From: Pagrus major
Lineage: Eukaryota; Chordata; Actinopteri; Spariformes; Sparidae
DNA: 64,000 bases
Direction: 5' to 3'
NCBI RefSeq assembly: GCF_040436345.1
Contig: NC_133234.1
Location: 9,486,446 to 9,550,445, forward strand
Positions within the stretch are counted from its first letter, which is position 1, and each line of letters opens with the position of its first letter. Shown one piece after another: positions 62,502 to 64,000 of the stretch. Both the position numbers and the translations under genes were made by a program. The notes under the pieces were generated by a model. The model did no database searches. It saw nothing but the letters and a program-made list of their open reading frames with translations, and was not told the origin of the DNA.

Positions 62502-63100
62502 ATGGGGAGCGCTCCGTATCCAGCCGGTGAGTGGAAGGGGAAGGGGCGAGGCGGCCTGCAAGAGCTGGGCTGCATGCGCTGGAAGGTCAGCAAGCAGAAA
62601 GGTGGCGGTGGAGGAGGGGAGGTTGTGGCGGTGGGAGTGGAGGAGAGGAGGTCCAGGGATCCCACGGACTCTCAGCAGCAGCAGCAGCAGCAGCAGGATC
62701 TCTCATCCTCCTCTTCCTCCCTTACCCCCCCACTGCCTCCCCAAGCCTCTCTGACACCTCCGGCCATTTATCATGAGAAGCAGCGGAGGGAGCTGTGCGC
62801 CCTGCACGCGCTCAATAACGTCTTCCAGGACGGGACGGCCTTCAGTAGGGACACCCTGCAGGAGATATACCAGAGGTGGGGAAGCTGGTGTATCAATCTA
62901 AGTCAATAATTACCTTGTGTGTATGAAATGTTGTGGATAATCCGTTCATGTCTCTCCACAACTTGTTGCAGGCTTTCTCCCAGCACTCTGGTGACACCTC
63001 ACAAGAAGAGCATGCTGGGAAATGGGAACTATGATGTTAATGTCATTATGGCAGCCTTGCAGACCCGAGGGTTTGAGGCAGTTTGGTGGGATAAAAGAAG
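62502..63100 (+). CDS. josd1: Josephin-domain deubiquitinase JOSD1, 5' part (runs off window)
   Basis: Two coding exons join in phase: 62502-62875 (ATG; donor AG|GTGGGG) and 62972-63100 (GCAG acceptor; donor AAG|GTATGT). The remaining exons lie to the right of the window. The Josephin domain starts at about residue 90 with '[19 protein letters not shown]'; Cys99 is the catalytic cysteine. It continues with '[18 protein letters not shown]' and 'AVWWDKRR'. The catalytic His and Asn/Asp are in later exons. JOSD1 is favoured over JOSD2 by '[11 protein letters not shown]' and by synteny. Known role: membrane-associated, ubiquitin-activated deubiquitinase. The N-terminal extension before the domain is about 89 residues against about 26 in human. 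It contains a hexaglycine run, eight glutamines (58-65) and a six-serine run. A start at Met25 ('MRWKVSKQK') is an alternative. Confidence 0.92.
62673..62696 (+). repeat. josd1: Coding (CAG)8 repeat in josd1
   Basis: Eight consecutive CAG codons encode glutamine 58-65 of the predicted protein. Pure CAG codons make length variation by slippage plausible. Confidence 0.93.
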
Positions 63101-64000
63101 GTATGTAAGGCTGATGCTGCAAACTTAAATTTCTCTTGTTGTTATTCTAAACAGTAATGTTTTGATTTATTTTTAGACGTCTTTTCACCCTAGTTTAGAT
63201 CAATTATTACGTAACAGCTGCTGAATATCTTAATATCCTGTCGTTGCTGTTTCCCTAAATGATCAATACGAGGATCAAACAGATGTTTATTTTCTGTGAA
63301 TACACGTGATGACAGCAAAAAAATCAAACAACCATTGTCAGCTGTTACATCTGCAGTATGGCAGTATCCACTTCAATCATAGAATGTAAACATGAGGGAG
63401 ATGTTGTGAAGAGGCTCCCTGTGTCCTCATCTGTACCTCAGCTGCATAATCAGCAGCGCCTTGAATGATCTCTTTGACTAGTCAGCACTTCCATCGGTTG
63501 ACAAAGTCTACAAGACAGTTTATCAGCATTCCTGTTTTTCTAATTAACAGGCTTGCATGACTGTTGACGACAACAAGCTCCCACAGACTTGCTTTATCAG
63601 TGAAACGTTAATGTTATCAGAAAAGCCATATTCCTGTTTCTCTGTCTTGACCAGAACAGGAACTAAATCAAAGCTGACCCCTGATCTAGTGACAAAAACA
63701 ACAATAGTGCTCTCTGTTGCCGATTGACACAGCAGTGGTTGTTCAACCTACAGCATGTGATTACAGCTCTTACATTTGTGTCATTGTAAATATTTAGGAG
63801 GGTCATGTTTTTAAAATACAATTACAATTACCACTTAAATGCACAGTATGCAATTTCTGTTGCTTGAGGGGACTCTCGATCAAAACAAAAGTAAGAAGTA
63901 GCGTGGGATCATGGGAATTGTTGCCTTTAGTGTTAAACAACCCCCAGGCAGAAATGTTCATAGACGGGGTAAAGTTTTATTCACGTTACATTTAGTCACA
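63101..64000 (+). other. josd1: josd1 intron to window edge
   Basis: Begins with the GTATGT donor at 63101. No further josd1 exon was found before the end. From about 63833 ('TTAAATGCACAGTATGCAAT', then 'GGGGACTCTCGATCAAAACA') it looks like the left part of another interspersed repeat cut by the window edge. Confidence 0.55.

Overview
The window looks like nuclear DNA from a teleost fish, probably a percomorph. Evidence: vertebrate-type split genes with GT-AG introns, abundant (CA)n/(TG)n microsatellites, and many short inverted-repeat transposons (MITEs) of types I recognise from fish genomes. Five protein-coding genes can be assembled by splice-phase bookkeeping. They match a block of human chromosome 22q13 (SHISA8, DESI1, XRCC6, JOSD1), with one fish-type GIMAP-like GTPase gene inserted.

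Layout: (1) 1-34.5 kb is the 3' part of a Shisa-family AMPA-receptor auxiliary subunit gene, called shisa8 from synteny and its C-terminal EVTV. Three coding exons lie at 13867-13991, 26614-26727 and 33988-34541; the signal-peptide, cysteine-rich and membrane exons must lie left of the window. The large introns are full of MITEs, microsatellites, a 1 kb palindromic transposon with nested 75-bp repeats (28608-29586), and a recent segmental duplication (31220-33248). (2) 34.5-41.8 kb is 3'UTR/intergenic DNA with a near-perfect 33-bp-stem hairpin and MITEs. (3) desi1 (minus strand, six exons, 43756-45931) and xrcc6/Ku70 (plus strand, twelve coding exons, 46880-52267) are complete and head-to-head across a shared CCAAT-rich promoter. 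(4) 53438-57876 is a seven-exon gene with a short hydrophobic segment, three tandem 51-nt exons encoding basic/aromatic amphipathic repeats, and a GIMAP/AIG1 GTPase domain whose P-loop lysine is arginine. (5) josd1 begins near 61.2 kb; its first two coding exons are present and the rest runs off the right edge.

The genes do not form one pathway. Ku70 acts in non-homologous end joining, DESI1 is a deSUMOylase/thioesterase-fold peptidase, JOSD1 a membrane-associated Josephin deubiquitinase, Shisa8 a synaptic receptor auxiliary protein, and the GIMAP-like protein probably a membrane-tethered G-domain protein. The points most worth a second look are the palindromic transposon with its internal HTH/integrase-like ORF, and the GIMAP-like gene with duplicated 51-nt exons.
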